Shown here piece after piece: positions 22,367 through 33,165 of a stretch of DNA of 64,000 nucleotides. The first letter of the stretch is position 1, and each line of letters opens with the position of its first letter. The notes beneath the pieces were generated by a model. It ran no database searches, was not told the DNA's origin, and worked only from the letters and a program-made list of their open reading frames with translations. This DNA is from Cylicocyclus nassatus (lineage: Eukaryota > Nematoda > Chromadorea > Rhabditida > Strongylidae). The stretch spans positions 11,936,347-12,000,346 of the forward strand of contig CATQJL010000316.1 of assembly GCA_958299035.1 (NCBI GenBank). Direction: 5' to 3'. The translations under genes were made by a program, and so were the position numbers.

Positions 22367-23346
22367 GTTTGGTCAAAGTGGTTTTCATTGAAACGTGTCG
22401 TGACCGTGAATCGGTCGGTTACTGTATCGTATTCCGTACCAAGATATTTCAAGACACCGGTCGGAATGGTGTCCTGTTCAGGAATTTGTCCATTAACAAT
22501 GCTTGAATTTGAAATGAACTCCATGAGATTCATTCCAATCTTGGCAAATAGTGCTTTGGATTCTTTGTATTTCGCAAAGCCTCTTCTGGAGTATCCGCTT
22601 GGAGCAGGATGTTGTCCACATAGATGCAAGCGGCAATCTCGCGTGCAAGATCCGTGTCAGTGGCATTTAAATATGGTGCAGTGCACATATTTAGGATACT
22701 TGGTGCAGCGGTTATATTGAAAGCCGTGTGAATCGATACTCAACGACATTGCCTCTTGTGGTTGGCAGGTTCACATTTTGTAGCCATAGAAACCGCACAA
22801 GTCTTTGTGTTCACTTGACAAACGAATTTGCGTGAAGGCCGCCTCAATATCGCAGAACAGTATGATTCTGCTAGTGCGACATGTGATTAGAATGCTTTGT
22901 ATCTTGTTGATAAACGACTTGCCTTTATGGATGGTGTCGTTAAGAGATAGTTTTCCTCTCCTTTTTGACGAGGCGTCAAATACTATCCTAAGTGGCACCT
23001 TTTTGTGAGGTCGCCAAACGCCAGAATGCGGCATACCGACAGCATCTTTCTTTGGGTTGTAGACTCTTTCTATCACCCCTTCGCTCTCATAATCCATTAT
23101 GATTTTTGAGTACCAGGCATGCTGTTCTCTGTTTGCTCTTAGTTGGTTTTGGAGAGCAGATAGTCGTTTGATTGATACCGAGTAATTGTCGGCAAGGTCA
23201 ACGATATTGGCTTTTAGTGGGAACGGAGCAGTGACAAGATTGTTTTCAAATGATATCGATTTCTCATACTGCTCAAAGTAATTCTGAACTGTTTCGTCTT
23301 TTTGCAGTTCAGAGGCAGGTATTCCCAAACCTTCTAACTCGAACAT
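22363..23346 (-). pseudogene. pol (RT): BEL/Pao reverse transcriptase, broken
   Basis: The frame 23346-22771 has LRIVFDASSKRRG, LNDTIHKG and CDIEAAFTQIRL (first catalytic Asp). The catalytic box appears as YVDN at 22611-22622 but in another frame, and the thumb (KALFAKIGMNLMEF to LKYLGTEYD) in a third segment, 22629-22363. At least three indels lie between 22800 and 22600. YVDN rather than YVDD is normal for Pao. It would copy element RNA into DNA inside the particle. Confidence 0.87.
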
Positions 23347-24472
23347 TCATTCGAGCATGGCCACTTCGGTAGGTTGTTCGATAGAAGTGTAGTTGTGGCT
23401 TACAGGCACATTCATGTGTGAGCTGTCAATAGTGCCACGTCCATACAAAGTTGGACCAAAAACTGTTTTTGCAACATGCAGACCTGATGGTGTCCGAAGA
23501 GCGGTTGTATCTGCTACGACGAGGTCGTAATAGCGGTCTAATCCAACGAGAATACGTGGAATGATACGTGCTCCATGAACTTTTGAGTTTGCTATGCACA
23601 GCTCTTTGATGTGGAGAAACTCTTTGTCTTCTTTATTAAGTCTGATAGCAGGGAATCCGCTAGTAATCACTGGTTTTGTCTGAACAACCATGTCAATGTC
23701 TGCACCGAACGCGGTGGTGATATTCAATTTGACTGAGTGACTTTCGAATTTTTCGGTGTGTCCGCCAATGCCGGACATAACACACGTTTCAGTGGTGATC
23801 TTTGGATCCGAGTTTTGTGGCTAAAGTCTCTTCAATCACTGTTTTTTGTGCGCCAGTGTCAAAGAAGAATAGCACTTTCTCGTATTGTTGGCTGATATGA
23901 CTGTAAACATTGCCTTCGGCAGTCATTAGTATGAGCTGCTCTTGTGGAATTGCAGGAGTGGCGATATGTCCATTTTCCACCAGCTGGTTATTCATGGTAG
24001 GTCGTTCAGTGTTTGGAATGAAACGCTGGCCTCCATTGTGCTGTGGATAGTTTTGCCTTGCAGCATTATTTGTTGAAACATGTCTGGTGTGTGGACCAGA
24101 ATGATTGCGATTTGGTGAGTTGTTGTGTGCAACTTCATTTTTTGGCCACCGCGATGTGCGCGGTTGATTGGTGCTCGCAGGATTAGTGGCTGCATTGCCA
24201 CTTACGAGGCACAGGGAGGAATGGTGGGTTTTTCCATGGTTGCAGTTTTGTTTTCTGCATTGATTGCTGGTATGGTCCGTAAGGAAACACTTCCAGCACA
24301 AAGTATTCTGCCGCACTATCTGTCGGCGTTTATTCGGGTCTGCAACTGTTCTGCAGAACCGAGTTGTGGTTTGAACGATCACAAAATGCGCAATTTCCAC
24401 TTTGCGCAGAATTTGCCTGACGCGTGCTGGGCTAAAGTTTCGTTTTTTCAAAACCGAGTCGAAGCTTAACAT
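23347..24472 (-). pseudogene. pol (protease): BEL zinc knuckles and aspartic protease
   Basis: 24472-23789 has a CCHC knuckle region (LCWKCFLTDHTSNQC, then CNHGKTHHSSLC) and the protease active site FFFDTGAQKTV. An upstream CAFC...H knuckle lies in another frame near 24370. 23778-23347 continues in a new frame with IPRILVGLDRYYDLV and PSGLHVAKTVFGPTLYGRG, the DUF1758-type protease end. It terminates at TGA (23347-23349), and the RT frame resumes in the same phase on the next codon. A CGA (Arg) codon would fit family patterns, so this is a likely CpG-to-TpG nonsense change. Confidence 0.84.
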
Positions 24473-25517
24473 AAGCTTTTGCGGCTACCTCTTTGTCAAG
24501 GATATCCAGGAGTTCTTCAATAGTAACATTATCGACTTCCTGGTTTTTGATCAAGACGTCCTTAACAACATCGTAAGGGAAGTTTTTGATAATTGTCTCC
24601 GTCCACATTGGGTCACACGTATGGCGGATATCATATCCTGCGGACACCATTTGGTGGACCAGAGTCCTGATAGTATCGACGCAATGTTGGCAGCTATCCG
24701 CATTTTTGCCTGCAGATGGGAGTTCGAATAGCCGCTGCACTATTTTGGACCTATTTGTGGGCTGGTTTTCGAACCGCTTCTTTAGTGTTGTTACCATCCA
24801 CTCATAGTTTTCTGGCACTAGTTTTATGCCCCGTATTGCTGTCACGGCTGAACCTTGCAAGCTTTGTTTGAGCAGCATTATTTTCTCGACCGTGGGCAAG
24901 TCACTGCAGTTGTGTACAAGTGACTCATAGAGTGCCCAAAACTCAGCAAACTCCTCTTGATTTCCGCTGAAAAGCGGGAGTTTTACAGTCGGTGGTCTAA
25001 TTGACCGACAATTTGTGTTGTTTTGTTAAGGGACCCTTGCAACTTCTCTATTTGATACACTGGATTCACCTGAAGTACTTTGTGACTCTACGCCAATATC
25101 ACTGTTGACTTGGATTTTGAGCCTCATTTGTGTTTGGTACAAAATAACTTCTGCATCTGCAATGTTTGCTTCAACAATGTGTGCAAAGGCTTCCGCGTCT
25201 TGTAAGGTTTTGGAATATTTGAACTCATTTTCGAAGTCTCCAATCTCCTGTAGCAATTCTTTTTGCCCAGTTCTGGACTTTGCGTTCGCGTACTGCTGCT
25301 CCATTCTTTCGATTTTGTATTGCAGCAATTGTATACCTTCTTTGAACAGCGGAAGGCATTTTTCCAGTCGGATCATGTTTTCGGAACTGTGTTTGAGTCG
25401 TTCCTGATCATCCTCTGTGTACAAGATTTTTTCACCGTACAACTCATATTTTTGCAGTAGAGTTGAGAGTGCAGTTGAGCTCTTTAAGATGGCTAATTTG
25501 TAGAAATGAAGCGACAT
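24432..25517 (-). pseudogene. gag: BEL gag (coiled coil plus DUF1759 region), one in-frame stop
   Basis: Starts at ATG 25517 with a long charged coiled-coil region (HSSENMIRLEKCLPLFKEG; YKIERMEQQYANAK). A TAA at 25026-25028 cuts it after 163 codons, but the same phase stays open to 24432 and contains the DUF1759 signature of Pao gag: LPTVEKIMLLKQSLQGSA and WMVTTLKKRFENQPTNRSKI. So one stop plus a frameshift near 24450 separate it from the zinc-knuckle frame. Gag builds the particle that packages element RNA. Confidence 0.85.
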
Positions 25518-25790
25518 CTTTATTCTGTCAGATAGGTTTCTCTGAAGAATGGTTGTTTTTGCTGCGTTAGAAATGCAAAAGTAGGCCCTGTAGTGGCCTT
25601 TAGCAAATAAATGCTAATTTTTGCTACGCAAAAGTTTTAGGGTTATGGTGGACCCAAGGTCAGTATTGGCTAACCTTTTGCGCTCTCGCTAGGGACTAAA
25701 CGCAAGCAATTTAGGAAGCTAGGTTCCAAGGATAGACTAGGCTAACCTGCGTGTTGATTTTAGGATCAGACACTTAATCGGGCTCACGTG

Positions 25791-25803
25791 GGCCGATGCA
25801 CCA
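25791..25803 (-). promoter_or_regulatory. Primer-binding site, tRNA-Gly
   Basis: On the minus strand, five bases (TTTTC) after the LTR end, TGGTGCATCGGCC is complementary over 13 bases to the 3' end of tRNA-Gly (...GGCCGATGCACCA). The match then breaks. Confidence 0.85.
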
Positions 25804-25904
25804 GAAAATGTGGCGGCTTTTAGGCGTAAGGGTGGCGCCTTTGAGAATTGGGCTAAGAGTGGGCCCGTACAAATGTAAAACACAATAAAAGTTATATTAG
25901 AGAG

Positions 25905-25910
25905 TTTATT
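25905..25910 (-). terminator. AATAAA poly(A) signal in the LTR
   Basis: AATAAA on the minus strand, 48-53 bases before a T-rich stretch (TTTTATTGTGTTTT starts about 20 bases on); conserved in the 3' LTR. Confidence 0.6.
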
Positions 25911-25925
25911 GAGCTCAACCGCACG

Positions 25926-25945
25926 CGGTGGTGCAGTGGTAGAAT
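25926..25945 (-). promoter_or_regulatory. Segment complementary to the 5' half of tRNA-Gly
   Basis: The plus strand reads CGGTGGTGCAGTGGTAGAAT, matching nucleotides 5-24 of canonical eukaryotic tRNA-Gly(GCC) at 19 of 20 positions (recalled tRNA sequence). Element RNA, being minus strand, is complementary to the tRNA's D-arm. Conserved in the 3' LTR (16714-16733). Confidence 0.6.
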
Positions 25946-25984
25946 ATGGTGATAACAGGCGGAGCCAAAAATATTCTATGCGCA

Positions 25985-25992
25985 CTCTTATA
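25985..25992 (-). promoter_or_regulatory. TATA-like box in the 5' LTR
   Basis: TATAAGAG on the minus strand, conserved as TATAAGCG in the 3' LTR. Initiation about 25-30 bases on would fall near 25955-25965; this is inference. Confidence 0.5.
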
Positions 25993-26072
25993 TCATTTAG
26001 CGGTGCTTGCACGAAAAACAACGTAACGAGCGATACGGATGAAACGGGTGCCGCTAATATCGGCACAAATTA

Positions 26073-27779
26073 GCCCAGAGGCCACATTTTTTCGCATCAA
26101 AATCTGGTAAACAGATACTGAGGTGAAGTAAGAGTGACCATCTCTGGCTTAAGCATGGTCTTAACCACAGCTGAGCAGAGGTCAGGCGCAAGTCTTTCGA
26201 AAACGATCCCCACCCTCTCATAAAAGCCCTCAAACGAATCCTTCTTCCACTTCTTCCTCTTCTTGACTACCAAAACCTCAGAGTGTAAATTCTGGAAGAC
26301 ATCATCCTTTTCTAGAGAGTTTCCAGATTTTCAAGAACTGTACGCCCGATTTTCTGTGACTGCACTTTACAATCACACGCAATTTGACTACTGATTTTGA
26401 TTTTCATGGCCTAATGAAGAAGGGGTCATAATTTTTTTAGGGGTGGCGTTCGGCTCCAAATTTGCACTGTAGCAAGAAGAAGCTATGATATTAATACTCA
26501 TACCAAGAACGGAGCGATTGATGGATATTTAAGCCAAGTTAAGGGGTTAGGCACAACCCCTCAAAAGCTCAGGCAGCCTGACCTTTTAAGTTGGGCCTAA
26601 CTGATTAACTTCATTACCGAAAAAGCATGGTTTATTGGCATGCTGTTCACGGCAGTTATTCCCTTGGTAGAGTTGTAAGGTTCACATTGGGCGCTTTTCT
26701 TTTTACGTTACTCATCGCACTATCTCCTCACTTTCTTGAACAAATCCGCTTCTTGATTACGATCCCCCTTTTGCTCTTCCCAAATACGACCCCCCCCCAG
26801 GACGGGCGCGCCTGTCCCTACGCTCAATCCTGGTCTTAACCCAACAACGATAGTTAGAGTCAAGAAATACAGTCAGTTTTGAAAGCTATAAATTCAATAT
26901 CATGTTCTGCTGGTGTGATAGTATAGACTGATTTTTGGACCTGGATGTGGCTGTTATTTGAAATCCTTTCTTCCACAAGTGATAATTTTAGGTTTCTGTT
27001 TTGTGCTCAGTTTTTTTCCTTGTGTAACAATTACTTGTGCTCTCCAATTTGTAATGGGGTCACTTCACTTGCAAAACATCAATAATTATTATTAATGACA
27101 GCATCGAAAGCATTTATTTGTCCAGAAATACAAAATAGGGGTTTTCTAAAAATATGTGTATCAAACGTCTGTTCTTTGATAACTCTCTACGAAGAGCTTT
27201 TGAGGAAACTCAAACTGACAGCAAAGAGAGAATCACCCATCACTGTAGGATTACGGTAAAATCTTGATGAGGGTTTTGAACTGAAGGTCCTTAATTTGCC
27301 TCAGCATACAAACTAAGCAGCTTGAAAACTCTTAATTGAAAACTAAGCTGTTTAAAGCCGTCAACTTTAGCTATGAAGTACTCTACCGTAGTACTTAGTA
27401 CTTACCGTGATACCGTTTTCGATGTCCTTCAGAAGTGCGAAAACGCCATTTAAATAGCCTTAAATGAGTAGAAAAGTTTATGAAATCAGCAATCATTATA
27501 CCGTTGTACACAGATTTCCAGAATTCTCGAAGATTTTTTTTGTAAACGGTGGCATATTCATTGTGGCGCTGTATGCTAAAAATTTCTAATGTGATCCTAA
27601 AGCAACAAACAAACATTGATAATTCGCTTCATACTGTAATCTAACAAAAAAAGGATACCCGGTGGCTATAAGCATTCCTTACGAAACAAATGTCATCAGG
27701 AGAGTCTCAAAAAGTCACTTATAAATTTGCTTCGCTGTGTGCTAAGCGATAGTCTGACATAGTCATAGAACCTTTTTAA
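26073..27779. other. Unassigned; old MITE fragment inside
   Basis: No gene supported. 27180-27330 resembles the GGTGTCCC MITE family (ACTGTAGGATTACGGTA). A C-run lies near 26790. Confidence 0.4.
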
Positions 27780-27781
27780 TA

Positions 27782-28661
27782 TTAGGTTGTCCCGAAAGTT
27801 TTGTCGGTTTTTTCAAATTACTGCAAAACCACGCACAATAAAGATCTGAACGAGCTTTAACATGCATTCGATGCAGCTTTTCCTTCTCTTTCTTATGGAT
27901 ACATTTTCATACCAAAATCTTGTGTGCTTTTGTTGATAATTGCCAAAATTCTCCACCTGTCAATTTTACCTGCTCAAAGTTTGGCTAATTTTTAAAAGGT
28001 TCATTACAAAGTCTCGAAATGCATTAAGTAAGGATCAAATAGAGCAGCTCTCGGACTACAGGCAGGTATTTTGAGATCCTCTAATCCGCTGATTTTAGCT
28101 TCAAAAAATTATTTCTTCGGAGGTCTCGATTTTTGGCAAAGTCATGAAACACGCAACTGCATAAAACACATGAAAGCTTTTGAAGTTTCTGCGTACTGAA
28201 ACATAATTCTTATTAAACATCGTTATGCAACACAACCAATTTTGATTCGCTTCGAAAAAGCAGCTTTTTGGAATTTTTGGTACTTTTACGTGTTAAACTT
28301 AATCAAAAAGCCGCGGTTTTTATTAAATAAATAATTATTACGGGCTTACTAAACGCGCTGTATGTAATCTAAAACAAACGCAGTGTAGCCAAAGGTTTGC
28401 TCTATATAACAGTTGCTAGCGCTCTTTCAAAACATCAGAATAAAAAATTCTAAAATTCAGGAAACATTTGACGTTACCGTAAAGCTGCTCAAAAAGCCAT
28501 GGCGATAACACTGCAAAGACAAGGTAGATCATAAAGCAAGTATAGCTGTAAGTAAGAGTATAAAAATCTGAACCAAACAGTACCTAAGCCGCCCATGGAT
28601 TGGTGTTCTGTGAGTTTTAGTGAGCGATGAAAAAACCGACAAAACTTTCGGGACAACCTAA
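27782..28661. mobile_element. Mariner-like MITE (880 bp)
   Basis: Termini TTAGGTTGTCCCGAAAGTTT / AAACTTTCGGGACAACCTAA with TA at 27780-27781 and 28662-28663. The inverted match runs about 33 bases into the element. No transposase. Confidence 0.9.
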
Positions 28662-28663
28662 TA

Positions 28664-30230
28664 GTTTGCACTTTTAGTTGAGCAGACTAGAGCAGCTCAA
28701 AATTCTTGTTTCGCTTCTTGAAGCAACAGATGAAAAAGAGCGCAGTCATTTCAAGCTCTGACAATGTCTCGGTTCCGTTTACCCTCAAAAAACTCAAATT
28801 TCAATGTTTCTGACCATGTTTTAGAGTGCAAAAGATTGCAGAATAAATCACAACAGTCAACCGTAGAGTGTGCCACGTTTACCCATGGAATCGTATTGAA
28901 GGATCGGAGTGCGAGGGGTGTCGTTATCGAAGCTAGATGTAGCGATAACAAAATATTTGTCAACTATCATAACTTATAATAACGGGCTAAGGATGTTTAC
29001 GTGTTTTTTTTTGTGTGTGTGTGTGTGTGTCTGTCTGTTTGTCACGAAATTCGTGGAACGGTTGCCAGCCAACATCTTAAGCCCAAATTTTGCACAGCGC
29101 ATGCTACCAACATGAGAGTCCACTATATCAAAGCTTTAGCGGATCCGTTTAGCGGATCCCTCAAAAAAGGCGCGCCAATCGGACCCACCTGGCTTTTCGT
29201 CCCCAAAATTGGGTCCGTAATTCCACTTTTTGCAGGCTCGTGGATGTTTATGGCAAGTAAATGTGCAAACCATGAACTTAGGCCCGAAAAAGGAATCAAA
29301 AGTCCACTACTTTACAAAAACGGCGCCAAACAGTATTGGTTGCGTAAATGGTCATTTTGCCAAGCTTTTACCACAGCATTTGATGAGATTTTTGCCCCTA
29401 AATGTAGCTTATGGTGACTATTGTTCTTATGGCGACTGTCAAGACTGTGGGAGAATCAAAAACGTACAAAATTTTGCTTTGTTCTCCTGCAAAAAAATTT
29501 CATCCACGTGAAATCACCAATTTCACATAAAAAAGCTTTCGGAATGAGTAGTTGTTTACATTTTGTTCATGATAGTAGGCATTGCTCGGTGAGTTTCAAT
29601 GCCATCATTATGCGAGAATGAGTAGGGCCTAGATAGTAGAACCAGTGCGAGCCTCTGCGAAGCAGAGGTGACGCACTGGTGTCAGATAAGCCCACTACTT
29701 ATAGAAGCTAAGCTATTTGTCTCACAATACAGGGACTTTCAATCAAATGTCACGACCGGAGCTGCTCTGGTCCCGGTCCGCCTCGCTTGAGCCATTCGAC
29801 GCATTCCCGAACAGGTCTCGAGGCATTTTCCCAAACTCTTCACATTGATGCCTGGGAACACGATATTTCTCACGTATAAGTATGGGATTATACCGTGCCC
29901 CTGAAGGCGAACGCGGCGATAGACCCAATCGAAGTGGCTCGACCGAGCGCTGACCGTAACATTAGGATTGAAAGCTCCTGTATGAGAACATTAAGCATAA
30001 CAAATCCGGCCAGAATAATGAATATCATCTTCGTAATATTTACATATAGGGTCAAGCGTGAGGTGGGACTTGCACACCTGGGAGGAGGGGGGGATCGAAG
30101 TGATACTAATGTCAACAATGGCATGATATTTTCAACAATGTCAGATAGGCATCACGTAACATACTAGCTCATTCTTGTTTTGGCCTATCATCGCAGTAAG
30201 CAGTAAGCACAATAAAGAGCCCAAAATCTT
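28664..30230. other. Unassigned; TG microsatellite and repeat-like DNA
   Basis: A (TG)n tract at 29012-29030 followed by CTGTCTGTTTGTCACG resembles the repeat head at 45690-45740. Frames of up to 138 codons across 29000-29510 lack a domain and probably belong to this repeat. Confidence 0.45.
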
Positions 30231-30267
30231 CAAAGAATCATTTTCATAATTAGCATCTCAAATAACC

Positions 30268-30318
30268 CTGTGGGCCAAGTTTTAGCGAATTTCGAGGTTT
30301 CTCAAACTTGGCCCCCCA
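30268..30318 (-). repeat. Dispersed repeat block, three copies in the window
   Basis: The block around AAAACTTGGCCCACAGGG recurs at 33196-33250 (plus) and 57625-57680 (plus). A neighbouring block (GAAGGTAGGTTACCTAC then TTTTGCACTTAATA) recurs near 33530 and 57555-57595. Class unknown. Confidence 0.65.
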
Positions 30319-30880
30319 GGCGAGATGGGCATTCTCAAACATATTACTTATGTTTCGAAGGTAGGTTACCTACTTTTTTGCACTTAATAGAAGAACTATT
30401 ACTTCTTTGCTCACATTGGGAATCCTGCTTGAAAGCCTTCAAATCAAGGAATTGACCAAATCAAAATCTGGTATGTTCCATTTTTCGCTTTCAACAACTC
30501 AGGCTACAGAGGATCAATCAGGCTCAAATCACTTCAGTGTAAATTAGGCTGAGATTATCAATATATACGTTCTCATCGCCGTCTCTGGTGCTTCAAGTAA
30601 AAACGCAGACTTAGCATGTTACCGTAAAACAATATTTTTGCAGTATTCTCCATTTGCATAAATAAGGAGAAACGATTATATTTTTATTTAGAAAAAAAAC
30701 AATTCCAAATGTGCTGTGTAAAAAAGAAGGTCAAGCAGTATCAACGACATAAAAAATGCAAGTATTTGAAGGTTTGAAGGTAAGTTAATGGGGAGTAGCA
30801 CAGCCTTTGAAAAGGTGTGGCAGTCACAGCTTTTCTGAGGTTGTGCGCTGGCTCCTAACTCCATAGCTTGGTGGTTATTT

Positions 30881-31287
30881 GAAGGCAGCGTCTTGGGAAA
30901 ATTGCAACTGTGCCTCTCTGTTCCTCCTTGGCCTCCTGGATGCGTTTAGACCAGAGCTGTGCATGAAAAGTCGAAAATGTGCTCTTTCTGCTCTCCTCGG
31001 ACCCTGGAGATGCTGAAGAGACCGGTGCGGGAATTCCGCTAAAAACAGTGACTGGTTGCAGGACTGTAACACCACACATTTTGGCTGAAATTGGCTGATT
31101 GGCCCAAGCAGCCAATGGCGACTTGGCTGCGGGAATATCCGCTCCAACCTTCACATCAACCTCCAAGGCCGGAGAACGCCATAAAAAGCATTTTTGACTT
31201 TTCAAGCACAGTTCTGGTCGATACGCATCCAGAAGGCCAAGGAGGAACAGAAAGCGCGCATTTGCAATTTTCCCATGCCACTGCCTT
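30881..31287. repeat. Inverted repeat with protein-like arms
   Basis: Arms 30881-30995 and 31185-31287 are inverted copies about 80 percent alike by eye, around about 190 bp. Read outward, each gives a related peptide: AQLWSKRIQEAKEEQ (minus, left arm) and AQFWSIRIQKAKEEQ (plus, right arm). The left frame continues inward as a 116-codon Ala/Pro/Ser-containing ORF (31205-30855). Could be two divergent exons of one gene family or simply a foldback; I do not recognise the protein. Confidence 0.5.
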
Positions 31288-32296
31288 TAGAGCAGGATTC
31301 ATGATGTGGGTAAATATCAAGTAGTGCTTAGATTTGACCACAAAAAGGATGGTTAATTTACTTTTGAAATATATTAGGTCGTTTCAAAAGTAATTTCGCT
31401 TTTTTCAAACGGGCGCCACATTTAATGGAACAAAGGTTTCTAAGAGATCTTGGAAGCATTCGATGCAGAATTTCATTATTAATTTCATTTTTCACGGTTA
31501 TGAAACTGTTGCAAAATAGTCAATGAGCTTTCAGAAAATAACCAAAATCTGCAACCCATGCTTTTTGAGATGGTCAAGTTTCACGATTTTTTAAAACTTT
31601 CATATCAGTCCTCAGAAGAAATTCAAGTAACGATTCGATAAAGTAAACCTCATAGAAAACAGTTCTACTTTTTCTTTTTTCTCGTATCGCCGTAATTTTT
31701 TGAAAAATTCTTTAACAAAATCATCGGATTTTGGCAGGCCCACCTCAGCCACAATCGCATCAAACATCATAATTTTTCGAATTTGAGACTACCAAGATAA
31801 TACTATGAGTTAGCATTAATTTTACAAAGCAAGTGAAGGTTTACTGGTTCGAAATATCAAATTTCGAGTTGGGTACAGCCTGGGACTCGCTAAAAAAATG
31901 AGTTATAATGATTTCTTCCCGGAAACTAAACGAATCAGAAATAAAAACACCTGTTAGAAAGAGGAGAAAATGCTGCATGGAATAGTGCGCGAGCTGCTCT
32001 TCTGTTGATGTTCTACGAGGATTTAGCTGTCCAAGTATGGAAATCGGTAGCATCAGTTAAAATTCTGTTAAAAATGTATGACAAGCTATGGAAAGGAGAA
32101 AAAAGTAGTTTTGCATTCTGTAGGGTTTGCTTTATAAAGGCGTTACTTGGACTTTTTCGGAGGGTTGATATGAAAGTTTTGAAAAATCGTAAAACTTGAC
32201 CATCTCAAAAGCACGGGTCGCAAATTTTGGTTATTTTCTGAAAGCTCAAGGACTATTTTGCAACAATTTCATAACCATTAGAAAGAGAATGAAATT

Positions 32297-33056
32297 GAAC
32301 AAAAACTTGAAAAAAAACTTGAAAACTTGAACGACATGGTTTCAAGGTGAACATTCTGAAGACGGAATACATGGAAGTGGGTTTCCAAACGCCTGGAATT
32401 ATTCAAATGGGAAACACTCTGATAAAGAAGACTACCTCTTTCAAATACTTAGGAAGTCGCATTTCTGCGGATGGCACGCTAGAAGACGAGATATGCGACA
32501 GAATAAACGCAGCTTGGTTGAAGTGGAGAGACCTCACAGGAATTATGTGTGATAAGCGGATGCCAATATACCTAAAATCGCAAATCTATCGTACGATGAT
32601 CCGACCGACTGCGATGTACGGCTGCGAATGTTGGCCTATCACGCACAACGAAGAGCGAAAGCTTAGTACGATGCAAACAAAAATGCTGCGATGGACTCTA
32701 GGCATCACAATGATGGACCATGTCACAAATGACACCGTACGAGCCATGATGAAAGTCGCCCCAGTTGTCAAAAAATTGCAGGAGAGACGACTTCAATGGT
32801 ACGGCCATGTGAAAAGAAGACCACATTACCAGATCGAGCACGTCAGTAGATATATCGGGGAAAAGACCAAAAGGAAGACCGAAACTGAGATGGTTAGATA
32901 AAATTAAAGCGGATCTAAGAGAGCTCAAGCTAGAAGAAGAACAAGCTTTGAATTGCAAGCTGTGGAAGAGACTCGCAAGAGCAGCAGACCCCGAATAGGA
33001 AAAAAAACTTTTTTCTTTCATTGGAAAAATGCAAGGATAATAAATAAATAAATAAA
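32297..33056 (+). mobile_element. RTE-type LINE, 5'-truncated, inserted in the MITE
   Basis: Flanked by an 18-bp target duplication, TAGAAAGAGAATGAAATT, at 32279-32296 and 33057-33074. Ends in a short (TAAA)n tail, usual for RTE. Only the 3' part of the ORF is present, as expected from incomplete target-primed reverse transcription. Confidence 0.9.
32347..32998 (+). pseudogene. C-terminal end of an RTE-type RT ORF
   Basis: Contains the post-RT region of RTE/BovB-like ORFs: SFKYLGSRISADGTLEDEI, RINAAWLKWRDLTGIMCDKR, MIRPTAMYGCECWP and RRLQWYGHVKRR. The ATG frame stops at 32901, but the conserved tail (GRPKLRWLDKI, then LWKRLARAADPE) continues in another frame to TAG at 32996-32998, so a frameshift lies near 32845-32860. 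The catalytic RT motifs and the endonuclease were never copied into this insertion. Confidence 0.87.
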
Positions 33057-33165
33057 TAGAAAGAGAATGAAATTCTGATTTTTCCAAGATCTCTTAGAAA
33101 CCTTTGTTCCATCAAATGTGGCGCCCGTTTGAAAAAAGCGAAATTACTTTTGAAATGACCTAATA

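Larger units (their letters stand above)
16597..26067 (-). mobile_element. BEL/Pao LTR retroelement with envelope relic (defective endogenous-retrovirus-like)
   Basis: Minus-strand element bounded by TG...CA LTRs. 5' LTR 25809-26067, then tRNA-Gly primer site, gag, zinc knuckles and protease, RT, A17-type connection, integrase, a phlebovirus-Gc-like env, and the 3' LTR (16597-17777, split by an insertion). Flanks AACTA (16592-16596) and AATTA (26068-26072) look like a 5-bp target duplication with one substitution. Gene order and domains are those of BEL/Pao; envelope-bearing BEL elements are established in nematodes. Every gene carries stops or frameshifts and most of the RNase H region is missing, so this copy cannot encode the proteins. 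I see no clear polypurine tract beside the 3' LTR. Confidence 0.93.
25809..26067 (-). repeat. 5' LTR of the BEL element (259 bp)
   Basis: Intact LTR, TGTGCCGAT...GCCGCCACA on the minus strand. In element orientation: a TATA-like TATAAGAG at position 76, a tRNA-Gly-complementary segment at 123-142, and AATAAA at 158-163. This order places the tRNA-complementary segment in the presumed R region. Confidence 0.9.
31374..33163. mobile_element. Mariner-like foldback MITE, interrupted by a LINE
   Basis: Termini TTAGGTCGTTTCAAAAGTAA / TTACTTTTGAAATGACCTAA, with TA outside both (31372-31373, 33164-33165). Arms of about 300 bp run inward. Removing the LINE (32297-33056) and one duplication leaves about 1.0 kb. 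Confidence 0.88.

Noticed and set aside
18256..24807. Plus-strand frames across the BEL element
   Set aside because: Shadows of the minus-strand gag, pol and env segments; no domains of their own.
25921..25980. A tRNA-Gly gene in the LTR
   Set aside because: Only the 5' half resembles tRNA; there is no anticodon arm, no T-arm (GGTTCGA) and no matching acceptor 3' strand.
29001..29511. Protein-coding gene of 93-138 codons
   Set aside because: Lies downstream of a TG microsatellite in repeat-like DNA, frames overlap and no domain is visible.
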